Shown piece by piece: positions 15,619 to 24,120 of a stretch of DNA of 31,105 bases (position 1 is the stretch's first letter; each line of letters opens with the position of its first letter). Position numbers and translations under genes: made by a program. The stretch covers positions 1-31,105 of the forward strand of contig JAMCTA010000120.1 of the NCBI GenBank assembly GCA_023381895.1, read 5' to 3'. The notes beneath the pieces are model-generated. The model had not been told where the DNA came from. It was given only the letters and a program-made list of their open reading frames with translations, and did no database searches. Source of the DNA: Chloroflexota bacterium (GTDB taxonomy: Bacteria > Chloroflexota > UBA4733).

Positions 15619-17088
15619 GTGACGCTTCGGATCTACAACACACTAAGCCGCCGCAAAGAAGAGTTTCAACCTCTTGGCGATCCGGTGCGCTTCTATTGTT
15701 GTGGAGTGACGCCGAAGTTTCATCCCCACTTGGGCCACGCGAAGCTGTTCGTCACTATGGACGTCATTCGACGGTACCTCGGGGAAAAGGGATACCGCGT
15801 TCGTTACGTCCAGAACTTCACGGATGTGGACGATAAGATCATTGCTCGGGGCTTGTCCGAGGGGGTCTCAGCGGCAGCGGTAGCGCGACGGTACACCGAC
15901 GGTTATTTCCACAGCATGGAAGCGCTCAACGTTCAACCTGCAGATGTCTATCCCCGAGTCTCGCAGACGATCTCTGGCATCATCGAGATGATCCAGGGTC
16001 TCATCGCGGGCAGCAATGCCTACGCGCCGGGAAATGGCGATGTCTACTTTCGTGTTGCTTCATTCCCAAGTTATGGCAAACTGTCCCATCGGACGGCGGA
16101 CGACGTGCTTGCCGGCGCACGGGTCACGGTGGGTGAAGAGAAGGAAGACCCCCGGGACTTTGCTCTCTGGAAGGCGGCGAAAGAGGATGAGCCATCGTGG
16201 CCGAGTCCTTGGGGTGCTGGGCGTCCAGGGTGGCATATCGAGTGCTCGGCGATGTCGAGACAGGAGCTCGGTGATCAGATAGATATCCACGCTGGTGGCC
16301 CCGATCTTATTTTTCCTCACCACGAGAATGAAATCGCCCAGTCGGAGTCTTTCACTCATAAAGAGCCCTTTGCCCGTTACTGGGTTCACATTGGTCAGCT
16401 CAACGTGGGCAGTGAAAAGATGGCTCACTCACTCAACAACTTCACTACCGTGCTCGAGACCTTGGAGCGACACCATCCGGTTGTGCTTCGGCTCTACTAC
16501 CTGTCCCAACACTACCGTACACCAGTGACCTACACGGACGAGAGCCTTGTACTCGCGCGCAAACAGGCAGAGCACCTCATCGAAGGAAGGTCCGCGCTCG
16601 CGTCTCTGATCGCGCAGCCGGTCCAAGACGCCGCCAAAGGCTCTCCTCCGGCTCCGGTCAGAGATCTGCTTTCGATGGCATCCGATCTTTCCTTGCGCTT
16701 CTTCGAAGCGATGGACGATGACTTCAACACAGCGCTCGCGCTGAGCCGCCTCTACGTGTTCAGCCGGGAAGCTGTACGCGTCTCTCAGATGAGACCGATT
16801 GATCACAACCCTCAAGCACAGCACGAGGCGCTGCGGTCGGCTCTCACCACGTTCGATCACCTTGTGTCGACCCTGGGTTTCGATCTTCCGCGATCGTCTG
16901 CGGAACTCGTGAGAGGTGAGCGGGCACTTGCCCTGGACGCCACGGCAATCGAAGCAGCTATCGCCAGGCGTGCCGAGTTGCGACGGCAGCGCAAGTGGTC
17001 AGAAGCAGACGCGATCCGCGAGCAACTGCTCACGCAGGGGATCATTCTTGAGGACGGCTCGCACGGAACTACGTGGCGACGTGCGTGA
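15619..17088 (+). CDS. cysS: Cysteinyl-tRNA synthetase
   Basis: A 489-residue class I synthetase that charges tRNA-Cys. The GTG start at 15619 has GAGGAG (15605-15610) 8 bases upstream. Zinc ligands are present: Cys in YCCGVTP, Cys in HIECSAMS, and His/Glu in FPHHENEIA; the HIGH motif is HLGH. The KMSKS motif is altered to Lys267-Met-Ala-His-Ser (KMAHSLNN instead of KMSKSLGN). A DALR-type helical domain with MDDDFNTALAL and a basic C-terminal anticodon-binding part argue for CysRS rather than the shorter mycothiol ligase MshC, although CGVTP resembles MshC. It lies between ispDF and rlmB, the order seen in Bacillus in expanded form. Confidence 0.9.
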   Translation: MTLRIYNTLSRRKEEFQPLGDPVRFYCCGVTPKFHPHLGHAKLFVTMDVIRRYLGEKGYRVRYVQNFTDVDDKIIARGLSEGVSAAAVARRYTDGYFHSMEALNVQPADVYPRVSQTISGIIEMIQGLIAGSNAYAPGNGDVYFRVASFPSYGKLSHRTADDVLAGARVTVGEEKEDPRDFALWKAAKEDEPSWPSPWGAGRPGWHIECSAMSRQELGDQIDIHAGGPDLIFPHHENEIAQSESFTHKEPFARYWVHIGQLNVGSEKMAHSLNNFTTVLETLERHHPVVLRLYYLSQHYRTPVTYTDESLVLARKQAEHLIEGRSALASLIAQPVQDAAKGSPPAPVRDLLSMASDLSLRFFEAMDDDFNTALALSRLYVFSREAVRVSQMRPIDHNPQAQHEALRSALTTFDHLVSTLGFDLPRSSAELVRGERALALDATAIEAAIARRAELRRQRKWSEADAIREQLLTQGIILEDGSHGTTWRRA

Positions 17089-17131
17089 GGTGCAGCACCA
17101 TCGGGCTGGCAGATGGGGTGGAGGCCCCGCA

Positions 17132-17863
17132 GTGATAGGGGGGCGCCGCCCGGTGGAGGAAGCACTTCGCCGGCTCGGAATCGTACGTGAGCTGCTCGTC
17201 GCCGGAGATGACCACGCGAGGGGACCTGTGAAGAGTCTCATCGACAAGGCAAACGAGCGCGGTGTGCCCGTGACATTGGTCGATCCAGTGACACTGGACC
17301 GGATTACAGACGGTCAACATCACCAGGGTGTGGCAGCCATCTGTGCGCTGCCGGCATCGTGCGATCTGGAAGAGCTTCTGGGCCAGGCCAGTACACGTGG
17401 AGCTAAGGCTCTAGTGGTGCTCGCAGACCACTTGCAGGATCCGCACAACCTGGGGGCTTTGATGCGCTCCGCGCTGGCTGCAGGGGCACACGGGATCATC
17501 ATTCCAGAGGACCGAGCAGTAGCGATGACGCCTGCTGTAGTGCGCGCTTCCTCAGGGGCTGCACTTCTTCTGCCGTACACGGTCGTGGTCAACTTGGCAC
17601 GGACTGTGCGCCTTCTCAAGCGCGCGGGTTTGTGGGTGGTAGGCCTACATCTGCAAGGAGAGAGCGACCTGTACGGGTTGGACCTCACCGAGCCGACTTG
17701 CATCGCTATTGGCAGCGAAGGGGCTGGGCTCTCACGAGGTGTGAGAGACGAATGTGATGTGCTCGCACATATTCCTCTGAATGGAGCGGTGGAGGCACTC
17801 AATGCCTCCGTTGCTGGGGCGGTTGCACTCTTCGAGGCTCGGCGGCAGCGCCGGAGCGAGTGA
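17132..17863 (+). CDS. rlmB: TrmH/SpoU-family RNA 2'-O-methyltransferase, probably 23S rRNA G2251 methyltransferase
   Basis: A 243-residue SPOUT methyltransferase. Family motifs: DPHNLGALMRSA (motif 1, with the Asn and catalytic Arg), IGSEGAGLSRGV (motif 2) and IPLNGAVEALNASVA (motif 3, knot and SAM binding). The N-terminal GGRRPVEEALRRLG matches the small substrate-binding domain of RlmB/TrmH. The frame is open far upstream into cysS; GTG 17132 is chosen because GGAGG at 17120-17124 lies 7 bases upstream and the protein begins there at the family N-terminus. Length equals E. coli RlmB. RlmB specificity is inferred from length and the cysS neighbour; a TrmH-like tRNA target is possible. Confidence 0.85.
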   Translation: MIGGRRPVEEALRRLGIVRELLVAGDDHARGPVKSLIDKANERGVPVTLVDPVTLDRITDGQHHQGVAAICALPASCDLEELLGQASTRGAKALVVLADHLQDPHNLGALMRSALAAGAHGIIIPEDRAVAMTPAVVRASSGAALLLPYTVVVNLARTVRLLKRAGLWVVGLHLQGESDLYGLDLTEPTCIAIGSEGAGLSRGVRDECDVLAHIPLNGAVEALNASVAGAVALFEARRQRRSE

Positions 17864-17939
17864 GATGCGGATCACCTCACCCCGAGTCAGTGCTTGCTGG
17901 AGGGGGAGCGCTCGGTGAAGAAAGCCGTGCTGCTTACAG

Positions 17940-17948
17940 TGTTATAGT
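17940..17948 (+). promoter_or_regulatory. Candidate extended -10 promoter element for sucAB
   Basis: TGTTATAGT matches the extended -10 consensus TGnTATAAT at all but one position. It lies 35 bases before the sucA start, in the 119-base gap after rlmB, and no convincing -35 box accompanies it, which is usual for extended -10 promoters. It would allow sucAB to be transcribed independently of the upstream series. Confidence 0.4.
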
Positions 17949-17982
17949 CAGTTTGATGCTATCGGAATAAAGGCATGTAACG

Positions 17983-20826
17983 GTGATCGACCTCTCCTTG
18001 TTTTCCGGGCCGAACTCAGCGTACGTTCTCGATCTTTACGAGCGCTACCGCAGCGACCCTTTATCTGTTGACGAGGTAACTCGCGATTACTTCACGCGCC
18101 TCGAGCGCGCAGATCAGCAGTTGGTTCAGCCAGCGCAATTCCCCGCTGTAACGGGCGAGGTGTCTCGTCCCTTCGCGAGCATTCCGGCCAACGAGGCAGT
18201 GCGACTTGCGATGGGTGCCACGAGCTTGGCGCGAACGATTCGAGAGTACGGGCATCTGGCGGTGCGGCTTGATCCGCTGGGCAGCGCCCCCCCCAGCGAT
18301 CCAGGCTTGGAGCCAGCAGCACATCAAATCCTTGCTGAGGAGCTTACGACGCTGGCTCCCTCAGTAGTTCCTAGCCAGGCTGCTCCGGAGGCACGCACTG
18401 CACTCGACGTTATCGAGCGGCTCCGGGAGATCTATTGCGGCTCCATCGGTTACGACTTCACCCACGTCCAGGTGGCGGAAGAACGCACGTGGCTCATCGA
18501 TACGATCGAGTCTGAAGAATACCGGCCTCATCTCAGTAGGGACCAGAGCCGCGCCTTATTGGAACGTCTGACCCGTGTCGAAGGCTTCGAGCAGTTTCTC
18601 CAGCAGACCTACCGCGGGAAGACCAGATTTTCAATTGAAGGGCTCGATGCCCTCATCCCAATGCTTGATGAGGTCTTGACCGCGGCCGGCGCCCAGGGAA
18701 CTGGTGATGTACTGGTGGGGATGGCGCACCGCGGCCGTCTCAACGTTCTCACGCACGTTCTTGGGCGTCCATACGCTGAGATTGTTGCGGAGTTTGAGGC
18801 GAGCAAGCGAGGCCTCGAGACGTCGATGTCGGTCCGCGACTATCAGGGCTGGACAGGCGACGTGCAGTATCACGAGGGCGGACAGCGCGTCGTCAACGGT
18901 GATACTGGCGAGTACCGGCTTACGGTTCATCTTGCTCCCAACCCCAGCCATTTGGAGCACGTGAACCCTGTTGTTGAAGGTCGGACACGGGCAGCGCAGG
19001 AACAATGCCTCGAACGAGAACTGCCACGCCAGGACGTAGATAGTGCTCTTGCCATCCTCGTACATGGTGATGCCTCCTTCACCGGACAGGGCATCGTCGC
19101 TGAGACCCTGAACCTTTCACAGCTTCCGGGATACACAACCGGGGGAACCATCCACATCATCGCGAACAACCAGATAGGCTTCACAACCGATCCCTCTGAT
19201 GGTCGATCAACTCTCTATGCGAGTGATCTTGCCAAAGGGTTCGAGATTCCTGTCTTTCACGTCAATGCAGATGATCTCGTCGCCTGCCTGATGGTTTCGC
19301 GACTCGCTGTGGCGTATCGGTATCGCTTTCATAAGGACGTGCTCATAGACCTGGTCGGCTACCGCCGACTTGGACATAACGAGGGTGATGAGCCTTCCTT
19401 CACTCAGCCGCAGATGTATGCTATGGTCGCGCAACATCCAACGCTGCGTACCCAAGTTGCCCAGCGGTTGATCGCTGACGGTATGGTGACCGATGAGGAA
19501 GCAGCGGCGATGGCCACTAAGGTCCGTGATGAGCTCGAGCGGGCCGTCCACGCTATCAACGACGCACACTCTGTCTCGGACCAAGAGTATGCAGCTCAAG
19601 ACGTCAAAGATATGGTTCCGACAGAAGTGCGGGAGACGCGCCTCCGTGAGCTCAATGCGGCACTCTTCACCCTGCCGGAGGGATTCGAGCCCCGAGCCAG
19701 CAGGATTATCGAGCGCCGCCGAGAAGCTCTCGACGTTGATGGCCCTATCGACTGGGGCCATGCTGAGCTGCTTGCCCTCGCCAGCATTCTGGCCGATGGA
19801 ACACCAATCCGCTTGGCGGGACAGGACAGTCAGCGTGGCACGTTTGGTCAGCGCCTGGCTGCGGTGCACGAAGCGCGGACCGGCCAGAGAATCAGCCTTC
19901 TTCACCAGCTACCGCAGGTCCACGTCAATGCCGCAATCTACAACAGCCCGCTCTCAGAGGCAGCAGTACTGGGATTCGAGTATGGTTATTCGATCCAGCG
20001 GCCGGAGGTTCTCGTGCTCTGGGAGGCGCAGTACGGCGACTTCATCAATGGCGCGCAAGTCATCGTCGACGAGTTCGTAGTTTCTGGCTACGCCAAGTGG
20101 GCCCAGACGTCGTCACTCGTGCTCTTATTGCCACACGGGTATGAAGGGCAGGGTCCCGATCATTCCAGCGCTCGTATCGAGCGATTCCTGCGACTGTGCG
20201 CTAACAACAATCTCGTGGTCGCTAACTGTACGACTGCGGCTCAGTACTACCATCTGCTGCGGCGTCACGCGGCGATTTCGCGAGCGGCGCCAATTCCGCT
20301 CGTCGTATTCACGCCGAAGTCGTTGCTGCGCCATCCTAAGGCTGCGGCTCATCTCAGCGATCTGGCGCGCGGAAGATTCTACAGCCTGCTGGATGATCCG
20401 CTTCCTGGTCGAGACCCTGCTGAAGTGACCCGACTGATTTTGTGCTCGGGCAAGGTCTACGTCGATCTTGACAGTGCTCCATCGCGACCACTAACTCCTT
20501 CCATAGCGATTGCACGTATTGAACAGCTCTACCCCGTACCGGAAGACGAGATCCGAAGGCTGCTACAACGCTATGTCAATGTCAAGGAACTCGTCTGGGT
20601 GCAAGAGGAGCCATCCAACATGGGCGCGCTGCCTTACTATCTGCCTATCGTGTGGCGCCTTGTCGGCCAGCTGCCTTTACGCGTCGTCGCGCGCTCAGCG
20701 CGAGTAAGCCCAGCGGAAGGCTCGCCGGAGGCGCATCGAACCGAGCAGAACCGTATCGTCCGCGAAGCATTGCTCGATGCTCCAGTGCTGGATAAGGCCA
20801 AGAGAGAGGTTATCCATGCCAGTTGA
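17983..20826 (+). CDS. sucA: 2-oxoglutarate dehydrogenase E1 component
   Basis: A 947-residue thiamine-diphosphate enzyme that decarboxylates 2-oxoglutarate and succinylates the lipoyl group of SucB in the TCA cycle. The N-terminal E2-binding segment (LFSGPNSAYVLDLYERY) is followed by YDFTHVQVAEERTWL, GMAHRGRLNVL (about 246), NPSHLEHVNPVVEG, the ThDP/Mg segment HGDASFTGQG through IIANNQIGFTT (about 361-400), and GHNEGDEPSFTQP; the C-terminus has VQEEPSNMGALPYY. No acyltransferase domain is fused at the N-terminus, unlike actinobacterial KGD. GTG 17983 has TAAAGG 9 bases upstream. The stop overlaps the sucB start by 11 bases, indicating coupling. Confidence 0.96.
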   Translation: MIDLSLFSGPNSAYVLDLYERYRSDPLSVDEVTRDYFTRLERADQQLVQPAQFPAVTGEVSRPFASIPANEAVRLAMGATSLARTIREYGHLAVRLDPLGSAPPSDPGLEPAAHQILAEELTTLAPSVVPSQAAPEARTALDVIERLREIYCGSIGYDFTHVQVAEERTWLIDTIESEEYRPHLSRDQSRALLERLTRVEGFEQFLQQTYRGKTRFSIEGLDALIPMLDEVLTAAGAQGTGDVLVGMAHRGRLNVLTHVLGRPYAEIVAEFEASKRGLETSMSVRDYQGWTGDVQYHEGGQRVVNGDTGEYRLTVHLAPNPSHLEHVNPVVEGRTRAAQEQCLERELPRQDVDSALAILVHGDASFTGQGIVAETLNLSQLPGYTTGGTIHIIANNQIGFTTDPSDGRSTLYASDLAKGFEIPVFHVNADDLVACLMVSRLAVAYRYRFHKDVLIDLVGYRRLGHNEGDEPSFTQPQMYAMVAQHPTLRTQVAQRLIADGMVTDEEAAAMATKVRDELERAVHAINDAHSVSDQEYAAQDVKDMVPTEVRETRLRELNAALFTLPEGFEPRASRIIERRREALDVDGPIDWGHAELLALASILADGTPIRLAGQDSQRGTFGQRLAAVHEARTGQRISLLHQLPQVHVNAAIYNSPLSEAAVLGFEYGYSIQRPEVLVLWEAQYGDFINGAQVIVDEFVVSGYAKWAQTSSLVLLLPHGYEGQGPDHSSARIERFLRLCANNNLVVANCTTAAQYYHLLRRHAAISRAAPIPLVVFTPKSLLRHPKAAAHLSDLARGRFYSLLDDPLPGRDPAEVTRLILCSGKVYVDLDSAPSRPLTPSIAIARIEQLYPVPEDEIRRLLQRYVNVKELVWVQEEPSNMGALPYYLPIVWRLVGQLPLRVVARSARVSPAEGSPEAHRTEQNRIVREALLDAPVLDKAKREVIHAS

Positions 20827-22069
20827 TGTGCGGGTTCCATCCGTTGGCGAATCGGTCGTTGAGGCTACGATTCTGCGCTGGCACAAGCAGGAGGGTGATC
20901 AGGTGGCCGCCGGTGACGCGCTTGCGGAGCTGGAGACGGACAAGGTTACTGTCGACGTCAATGCTGAGGCTGCTGGCGTGCTCCAAACGATTGTCAAGGG
21001 AGAGGGAGCTACGGTTACAATAGGTGAGACTATCGCCGTGATCAACGAAGCGGCAGTGGCAGTTATGCCTCAATCGGTCCCTGCCACCCCCACCGCTCGT
21101 ACCGATAGCTCTGCTCCAGCGCAGACACCGCGCGCTATGGCTGGCAGCGATGGTGATCATCTCCGTGTCACTCCTCTCGCGCGAAAGCTCGCTGAGCAGC
21201 TGGGGGTAGATCCCCACCAAGTTGAAGCATCCGGACCTGGAGGTCGGGTCACTCGCACAGATGTCGCCGCTCATGCGGGGACCGCAACGGTGGCTAAGGC
21301 CAGCTCATCTTCGACCCTCTCTAGCTTGACGCCTGGGCCACCGAAGATCGAGGCCTACTCGCAGGTAGGGGAGCGGGAAGAGATTGTTCCGCTCAGTCGC
21401 CGACGCCGCACGATTGCGCAGCGACTGGTCGAGGCGAAGTCCGTCACGGCCATGCTCACGACGTTCAACGAAGTAGACATGAGCGCCGTGATGGAGCTCC
21501 GTAAACGCCGGCGCGACGCATTCAAGGATCAGCACGGCGTGAGCCTGGGGTTCATGTCATTTTTTACTCGTGCAGCGGTTGGAGCACTTAAAGCGTATCC
21601 GCGCCTCAATAGTGAGATTCGTGGCGACAATCTGATCGTGAAGAAGCACTACGACGTCGGGATCGCCGTTGATAGTGAGGAGGGGTTGGTCGTCCCAGTT
21701 GTGCGGGATGCTGATCGCCTCTCGTTTGCTCAGATTGAGCAAACCATTGCCGATCTGGCGCAGCGTGCACGATCGGGCAAGCTTTCGATTGTAGACCTCC
21801 AGGGTGGCACGTTCACTATCACCAATGGAGGAGTTTTCGGCTCACTGTTCTCTACACCGCTGCTTAACATGCCGCAGGCGGCCATTCTGGGAATGCATCG
21901 CATTCAGGAACGGCCGGTTGTGATCGATGGCCAAATCGTGGTGCGCCCGATGATGTACCTTGCGCTGACCTACGACCACCGCATTGTTGATGGTAGAGAA
22001 GCGGTTCAGTTCCTGACGAGGGTCCGCGAGCTCGTGCAGGATCCGGAGCTGCTCCTCATCGGGGCGTGA
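20816..22069 (+). CDS. sucB: Dihydrolipoamide succinyltransferase (E2 of 2-oxoglutarate dehydrogenase)
   Basis: A 417-residue E2: lipoyl domain with Lys43 in ETDKVTVDV, an Ala/Pro-rich linker, a subunit-binding domain (VTPLARKLAEQLG, ASGPGGRVTRTDV), and a catalytic domain that contains TFNEVDMSAVMELRK, typical of SucB, and the canonical active site His388-Arg-Ile-Val-Asp392-Gly. It passes succinyl groups to CoA. ATG 20816 lies inside the end of sucA, with AGAGG at 20805-20809. The active-site Asp is intact here, in contrast to the Tyr variant in the pyruvate-type E2 at 9947-11191. E3 is not in the window. No strong terminator follows; a T-rich stretch at 22110-22117 has only a weak stem before it. 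Confidence 0.96.
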   Translation: MPVDVRVPSVGESVVEATILRWHKQEGDQVAAGDALAELETDKVTVDVNAEAAGVLQTIVKGEGATVTIGETIAVINEAAVAVMPQSVPATPTARTDSSAPAQTPRAMAGSDGDHLRVTPLARKLAEQLGVDPHQVEASGPGGRVTRTDVAAHAGTATVAKASSSSTLSSLTPGPPKIEAYSQVGEREEIVPLSRRRRTIAQRLVEAKSVTAMLTTFNEVDMSAVMELRKRRRDAFKDQHGVSLGFMSFFTRAAVGALKAYPRLNSEIRGDNLIVKKHYDVGIAVDSEEGLVVPVVRDADRLSFAQIEQTIADLAQRARSGKLSIVDLQGGTFTITNGGVFGSLFSTPLLNMPQAAILGMHRIQERPVVIDGQIVVRPMMYLALTYDHRIVDGREAVQFLTRVRELVQDPELLLIGA

Positions 22070-22192
22070 GGCAGTGGCGAGAAGCATCGCGATACCCCCG
22101 TCACTCCCGTGCGGTTGATTTCTTTTTTCACAGGAAACTGATCCCACTACCGCTTGAGAAGATCTGGCACGAAATTCGCTTACTCGGCGCAG

Positions 22193-22245
22193 TGCATCGT
22201 CGCAAGAATCGATGCGGGGGCGCGGGATTTCTGTTGGAGCCCGCG
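22193..22245 (+). other. Two short hairpins in the leader of the CDGSH gene
   Basis: GCATCG 22193-22198 pairs with CGATGC 22210-22215, and CGCGGG 22221-22226 with CCCGCG 22240-22245. Neither is followed by a T-run. They lie in the 217-base gap between sucB and the CDGSH gene and may be part of a structured leader or chance; no known riboswitch consensus was recognised. Confidence 0.25.
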
Positions 22246-22286
22246 TGGTGATGTTCCAGAGGTGATTTTTGTAAGGAGAATAGAGC

Positions 22287-22499
22287 TTGGCAGACGTAAC
22301 GATCACAGCAACTCGCAATGGTCCGTACATGGTCAAGGGCAAGGTAAAGCTGATCGATCCGCGTGGAAATGAAGTCGACGGTGAGAGCGACGAGATCTAC
22401 CTGTGCCGCTGTGGACATTCGGAGAGCAAGCCGTTCTGTGATGGGACACATCAGAAGATCGGATTCAAAGCCTCTGATCCTGCCCCAGAGGTCGGCTAA
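22287..22499 (+). CDS. CDGSH-type iron-sulfur protein
   Basis: A 70-residue protein with one CDGSH zinc-finger-like motif, CRCGHSESKPFCDGTH, that binds a redox-active, pH-sensitive [2Fe-2S] cluster through three Cys and one His. This family (mitoNEET-like) transfers electrons or clusters. The TTG start at 22287 is supported by AAGGAG at 22273-22278, 8 bases upstream, and no ATG is available at the N-terminus. The preceding KVKLIDPRGNEV stretch is typical of bacterial single-domain CDGSH proteins. It is followed by Rieske ferredoxin and ferredoxin reductase genes, suggesting a shared redox role; a 12-bp hairpin separates it from the Rieske gene. Confidence 0.92.
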   Translation: MADVTITATRNGPYMVKGKVKLIDPRGNEVDGESDEIYLCRCGHSESKPFCDGTHQKIGFKASDPAPEVG

Positions 22500-22511
22500 C
22501 AACACAGTATC

Positions 22512-22544
22512 GCTAGAGGGTGGAGTCCTACACCACCCTCTAGC
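22512..22544 (+). terminator. Perfect 12-bp hairpin between CDGSH and Rieske genes (attenuator or terminator-like)
   Basis: GCTAGAGGGTGG at 22512-22523 is perfectly complementary to CCACCCTCTAGC at 22533-22544, with a 9-base loop. It starts 13 bases after the CDGSH stop and ends just before the GGAG ribosome-binding site (22547-22550) of the Rieske gene. Only two T residues follow, so it is not a classical intrinsic terminator. It may protect the 3' end of the upstream message, attenuate transcription, or modulate Rieske translation. Confidence 0.55.
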
Positions 22545-22558
22545 TTGGAGAGTATGCG

Positions 22559-22882
22559 ATGACCGATTTCGTGTCTGTAGCACGTAGTGAGGACGTCAAA
22601 GAGGGGACGCTTTCCCGAGTTGACGTCAATGGGCGCCCGATTCTCATCACGCGTGTGTATGGTCGTCTCTGTGTGCTCTCTGCCACCTGCACACATGAAG
22701 ATGCCGATCTTTCGAAGGGCGAGCTCGAAGATGACACGGTGTGGTGTCCTCTACACGCTTCGGGATTCAACATCTTTACAGGAGCGGTGACAAGCCCTCC
22801 GGCGGAGGAGCCGCTGGAGGTGTATGAGGCTCGTGAACACGATGGCAAGATTGCGGTTAGCTTGGTCCCGCGGAAATCGTAA
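22559..22882 (+). CDS. Rieske-type [2Fe-2S] ferredoxin
   Basis: A 107-residue soluble Rieske protein. Cluster ligands are in CTHEDADL and CPLHASGF (Cys-x-His and Cys-x2-His), with a 16-residue separation normal for dioxygenase-type ferredoxins such as BphA3/BphF and NirD-like proteins. No signal peptide or membrane anchor is visible. ATG 22559 has GGAG at 22547-22550. It carries electrons between the reductase encoded 5 bases downstream and a terminal acceptor. No oxygenase subunit is in the window, so the acceptor is unknown. Confidence 0.93.
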   Translation: MTDFVSVARSEDVKEGTLSRVDVNGRPILITRVYGRLCVLSATCTHEDADLSKGELEDDTVWCPLHASGFNIFTGAVTSPPAEEPLEVYEAREHDGKIAVSLVPRKS

Positions 22883-22887
22883 CAAGA

Positions 22888-24120
22888 GTGTCTCCGGAGC
22901 GGATTGTCGTCGTTGGTGCAGGCATTGGCGGTGTTCATACGTGTCAGGCGCTGCGCGCTCAGGGATACGACGGCGAGGTCATACTCGTCGGCGATGAGCT
23001 GGATGAGCCCTACGACCGCCCGCCCCTCTCGAAGGCGTTTCTTCAGGGTAAGAAGCAGACCAGTGATCTGACTCTGGTATCACCTGAGCAATGGCGTTCT
23101 TTACAGGTCGAGGTCAGGACGGGACGCCGAGCCATCGGAATCGATCTGGCTTCGCGAGCGGTTATTCTCTCTGGGTATGAGCCGGTGCGCTATGATCGGT
23201 TGGTTGTGGCTACTGGCTCCTACAATAGCTCCTTATCTATTCGTGGCGCCACGTTGGAAGGCGTCTTCTCGCTGCGATCTCTTCGCGATGCTACCGCTCT
23301 CCGCGAAGCTGCTCGTAGTGGGCACCGTGCCGTCGTCATCGGTGCAGGGTTTATCGGTTGCGAAGTGGCCGCGTCTTTGCGGCAGCGCGGTCTCAAGGTC
23401 ACCGTCGTTGAAGTTGCTGAGGTACCGCTTCTCCGAGTGGTAGGCACAGAAGCCGGCCAGTTTCTCATCCGGCTGCATCGACGCCACGGTGTCACGATGC
23501 TTACCGGGACCGGTGTCACCGAGATTCGAGGTCATCACCGCGTTGAAGACGTGGTCACTTCGACGGGTGTGGTGATCCCTACTGACCTGGTTATCGTTGC
23601 TGTGGGAGTCCGACCGGCCCTTGATTGGCTGCTTGAGAGCGGACTGGCCGATGCGGGCGGCATCACAGTCGACGTGTCCTTGCGCAGTCGAGATCCGCAC
23701 GTCTTCGCAATCGGTGACGTTGCACGGTTTCCGGACCCTGTGACCCATTCGCCGATTCGTGTTGAGCATTGGGATGTGGCGCGCGCTCACGCTGTGCACG
23801 TCGCCCGCGCGCTCCTGGGATCGCAGCAACCCTACTCGGTCCTGCCATATTTCTGGTCGGACGTGTTCGATGTCACCTTGCAGTATGCTGGACATTGTGA
23901 ACAGTGGAACCAGATCGTGGTACGGGGTAGTACGGACGAGACAAGCTTTTCCGTGTTCTATTGCGTCGATGGCCGAGTGGGAGCTGTGCTCAGTGTGAAC
24001 AGTCCTCGTGACTTTCGCCACGCTCGCACGCTCGTTGAGGCACAAGTTCCTGTTCGCACCGCAGTTCTCGAAGACTCGAGCACTGACCTGCGCCAGTTCG
24101 GACGGACTGAAGATTGCTGA
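22888..24120 (+). CDS. FAD-dependent NAD(P)H:ferredoxin reductase (BphA4/putidaredoxin reductase family)
   Basis: A 410-residue two-dinucleotide-fold flavoprotein. FAD binding is at VVVGAGIGG (residues about 7-15), the family-specific YDRPPLSK follows near 50, the second NAD(P) motif is VIGAGFIGCE near 150, the second FAD motif is AIGDVARF near 275, and the C-terminal RVEHWDVARAHA and PYFWSDVFD are diagnostic of oxygenase-coupled ferredoxin reductases. It would reduce the Rieske ferredoxin encoded just upstream using NAD(P)H. GTG 22888 follows the Rieske stop by 5 bases with a poor ribosome-binding site, which suggests coupling. Its stop overlaps the ATG of the SEDS gene by one base (TGATG). 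Confidence 0.92.
   Translation: MSPERIVVVGAGIGGVHTCQALRAQGYDGEVILVGDELDEPYDRPPLSKAFLQGKKQTSDLTLVSPEQWRSLQVEVRTGRRAIGIDLASRAVILSGYEPVRYDRLVVATGSYNSSLSIRGATLEGVFSLRSLRDATALREAARSGHRAVVIGAGFIGCEVAASLRQRGLKVTVVEVAEVPLLRVVGTEAGQFLIRLHRRHGVTMLTGTGVTEIRGHHRVEDVVTSTGVVIPTDLVIVAVGVRPALDWLLESGLADAGGITVDVSLRSRDPHVFAIGDVARFPDPVTHSPIRVEHWDVARAHAVHVARALLGSQQPYSVLPYFWSDVFDVTLQYAGHCEQWNQIVVRGSTDETSFSVFYCVDGRVGAVLSVNSPRDFRHARTLVEAQVPVRTAVLEDSSTDLRQFGRTEDC

Noticed and set aside
22097..22117. T-rich stretch after sucB as an intrinsic terminator
   Set aside because: The T-run is convincing but the preceding bases form only a 3-4 bp stem.
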